Below the pieces are notes generated by a model. It saw only the letters and a program-made list of their open reading frames with translations. It was not told where the DNA came from and ran no database searches. A stretch of 33,360 bases of DNA from Candidatus Marinamargulisbacteria bacterium (GTDB lineage Bacteria > Margulisbacteria > Marinamargulisbacteria > UBA817): positions 1 to 33,360 of the forward strand of contig JALQXX010000016.1 of the NCBI GenBank assembly GCA_023262965.1, given 5' to 3'. Of the stretch, positions 32,088-33,360 are shown piece after piece. Numbering within the stretch: position 1 is the first letter of the stretch; every line of letters starts with the position of its first letter. The position numbers were made by a program, and so were the translations under genes.

Positions 32088-33360
32088 AATCGGGTTTCTG
32101 TTTCTCAAATTGGCCTAATACTAATCGTAAGCGCTTAGCCATTTTTTCTGTAACACGTTTAAAGCCAAGCTTATCAGCGATTGCTTTCATGTGTTGATTG
32201 TCATCTACCGGATAGAGGGTTTCCGCGATATATTTGGCAAGGGCTGAAAGCTCCGCAATGCATATTTGTTCAACCTTGCGAGCGGGCTCTGCACCAAGAG
32301 GTGACACGCGGAATTCACAATAATCTTGCGGCAAACAACCCTCAGGCCAGATGAAAATCTGGCCGTTTTCCGTGTGCGAATGATACTGATGCTGTACCAT
32401 TTTTTTGATTAGCTTCAGGATTCGGTTGCCCGTGCGTTTGAATCCATACGCACGGGCAATGTGCTCGGCCAATAAATCAAGGGATATAGGTCCTTCATTT
32501 TTTACAACATGTGCAATCATAGCGACGATGTTTGAACGTTCGCATACGTCATAAAATGCATCCGGGTTCAGTGCGCCTACGGCTTCCTGCGGGTTAGACA
32601 CCCGATAGACAGGAGCCGATTCAGCGGTACGTTCAGGGGCAGTTACTTCATGCGTATCATAGAGGAATTCTGCGGCATCTTCTGCCAATCCGGCTGGATC
32701 GTCAGTATTATCAGTGTCTTTATAGGAGGCCGCTTTCTTCAATTCTTCCGTGGCATTCCGATCTTTTTCCAATGCCAACCGCAACGCTTTATCCAGATTT
32801 TCCAGACAGCTCTGTGAGTCAAACCACCAATCGGTGGACCATACGCGTAAAATTTCCCATCCAAGTCCCCGCAAAACCTGTTCCCGCAATTTATCTCTGT
32901 CCCTGGCGGTTGCAGAGGAATGGTAAGTTGCCCCATCACATTCAACGCCCGCCAGATATTTGCCGGAACTATCCGGGTGTACGACACCTAAATCGATTCT
33001 ATATCCGGAAACGCCGATCTGCCCGTGAATTCTCCAGCCTTTAGCCATGAGGGCATGGGCCACTTCCTCTTCAAATCCCGATTCCAGTTCGCCGCCGGGG
33101 ATGCTGATGGCTTCTGCCAGCGCAGATTTTCCTCTTTCGGCAAATTCGAGGAAGTGTTTGAGGTCTTTAATGCCTTCTGCATGCGTGCGACTGAGATCTA
33201 TTTGATCCGGGCGAAGCGTACCAAACACCTGAAGCGCGTGTTTTGCGCGCGTGATGGCAACATTAAGCCTGCGCTCGCCGCCATTTTTATTTAACGGGCC
33301 GAAATTCATAGAAACTTTTCCTGCATGGTCAGGGCCGAACGTTAGAGAGAAAATAATGAT
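32086..33360 (-). CDS. C-terminal part of a DUF4011-helicase-Vsr/DUF559-DUF3320 type protein (5' end outside window)
   Basis: The frame is open to the right edge; the ATG at 33309 is internal, because the codons before it read IIIFSLTFGPDHAGKVSMNF, a continuous SF1 helicase sequence. The 424 visible residues contain the last helicase motif GGERRLNVAITRAKHAL, the DLSRT...GIKDLKHFLEFAERG linker, a Vsr/DUF559-like nuclease domain (FEEEVAHALMAKGW, RIDLGVVHP, VECDGATYH, REQVLRGLGWEILRVWSTDWW) and a C-terminal DUF3320 region (NEGPISLDLLAEHIARAYGFKR). All match large DUF4011-DUF3320 proteins, which a survey of defence genes grouped as an antiviral system (Hhe). The complete protein would be about 1500 or more residues; whether the 5' part is intact cannot be seen. 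Confidence 0.82.
   Translation of the reverse strand: MIIFSLTFGPDHAGKVSMNFGPLNKNGGERRLNVAITRAKHALQVFGTLRPDQIDLSRTHAEGIKDLKHFLEFAERGKSALAEAISIPGGELESGFEEEVAHALMAKGWRIHGQIGVSGYRIDLGVVHPDSSGKYLAGVECDGATYHSSATARDRDKLREQVLRGLGWEILRVWSTDWWFDSQSCLENLDKALRLALEKDRNATEELKKAASYKDTDNTDDPAGLAEDAAEFLYDTHEVTAPERTAESAPVYRVSNPQEAVGALNPDAFYDVCERSNIVAMIAHVVKNEGPISLDLLAEHIARAYGFKRTGNRILKLIKKMVQHQYHSHTENGQIFIWPEGCLPQDYCEFRVSPLGAEPARKVEQICIAELSALAKYIAETLYPVDDNQHMKAIADKLGFKRVTEKMAKRLRLVLGQFEKQKPD

Overview
The window reads as a chromosomal segment of a low-to-moderate GC Gram-negative bacterium. A signal-peptide outer-membrane barrel protein, DapC/DapE/DapD, ferrochelatase, PurU and an Ogt-type repair protein point broadly to a proteobacterium-like organism. 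An AT-rich orphan protein that looks like a secreted effector and a decayed repair gene would fit a host-associated lifestyle, but no marker gene here fixes the taxon.

Layout. 1-6967 (+): end of a GT2 glycosyltransferase, glycerol kinase, a Schlafen/AlbA_2-winged-helix protein, trpB-trpA, a membrane AraC-type regulator and hemH. 6969-10204 (-): dapC-dapE-dapD, for meso-diaminopimelate and lysine. 10384-15324: an orphan membrane protein (+), a roughly 132-bp palindrome, a methionine-rich outer-membrane barrel (-), and a 902-residue AT-rich orphan (-). 15408-18197 (+): a SNF2-family helicase. 18225-23428 (-): purU, then a transcription unit DUF2339 - M48 peptidase - ogt whose last member is frameshifted at its catalytic cysteine.

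From about 23.5 kb to the right edge the content is accessory. It holds an AAA/DUF4143 ATPase (+), an autoregulated-looking Fic protein, a transglutaminase-like protein, an N-terminally truncated second DUF4143 protein, a methyltransferase directly downstream of a TM0106-type RecB-like nuclease/SF1 helicase, a stub of a type I restriction specificity subunit (+), and the C-terminal part of a DUF4011-helicase-Vsr/DUF3320-type protein (-) running off the right edge. This looks like a defence or mobile-gene island with several broken members.

Two levels of regulation stand out. Many transcription units of the core region carry a -10 box whose last base lies exactly 6 (sometimes 7) nt before the start codon, which predicts leaderless mRNAs. 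Other genes (the 902-residue orphan, the SNF2 helicase, fic, the methyltransferase) use clear Shine-Dalgarno sequences instead. The outer-membrane barrel gene has a run of nine G between -35 and -10, a layout typical of phase-variable promoters. The fic promoter is covered by two copies of one inverted-repeat operator. No CRISPR array, complete tRNA, rRNA or insertion sequence was seen, and no stretch longer than 300 bases is without a gene.
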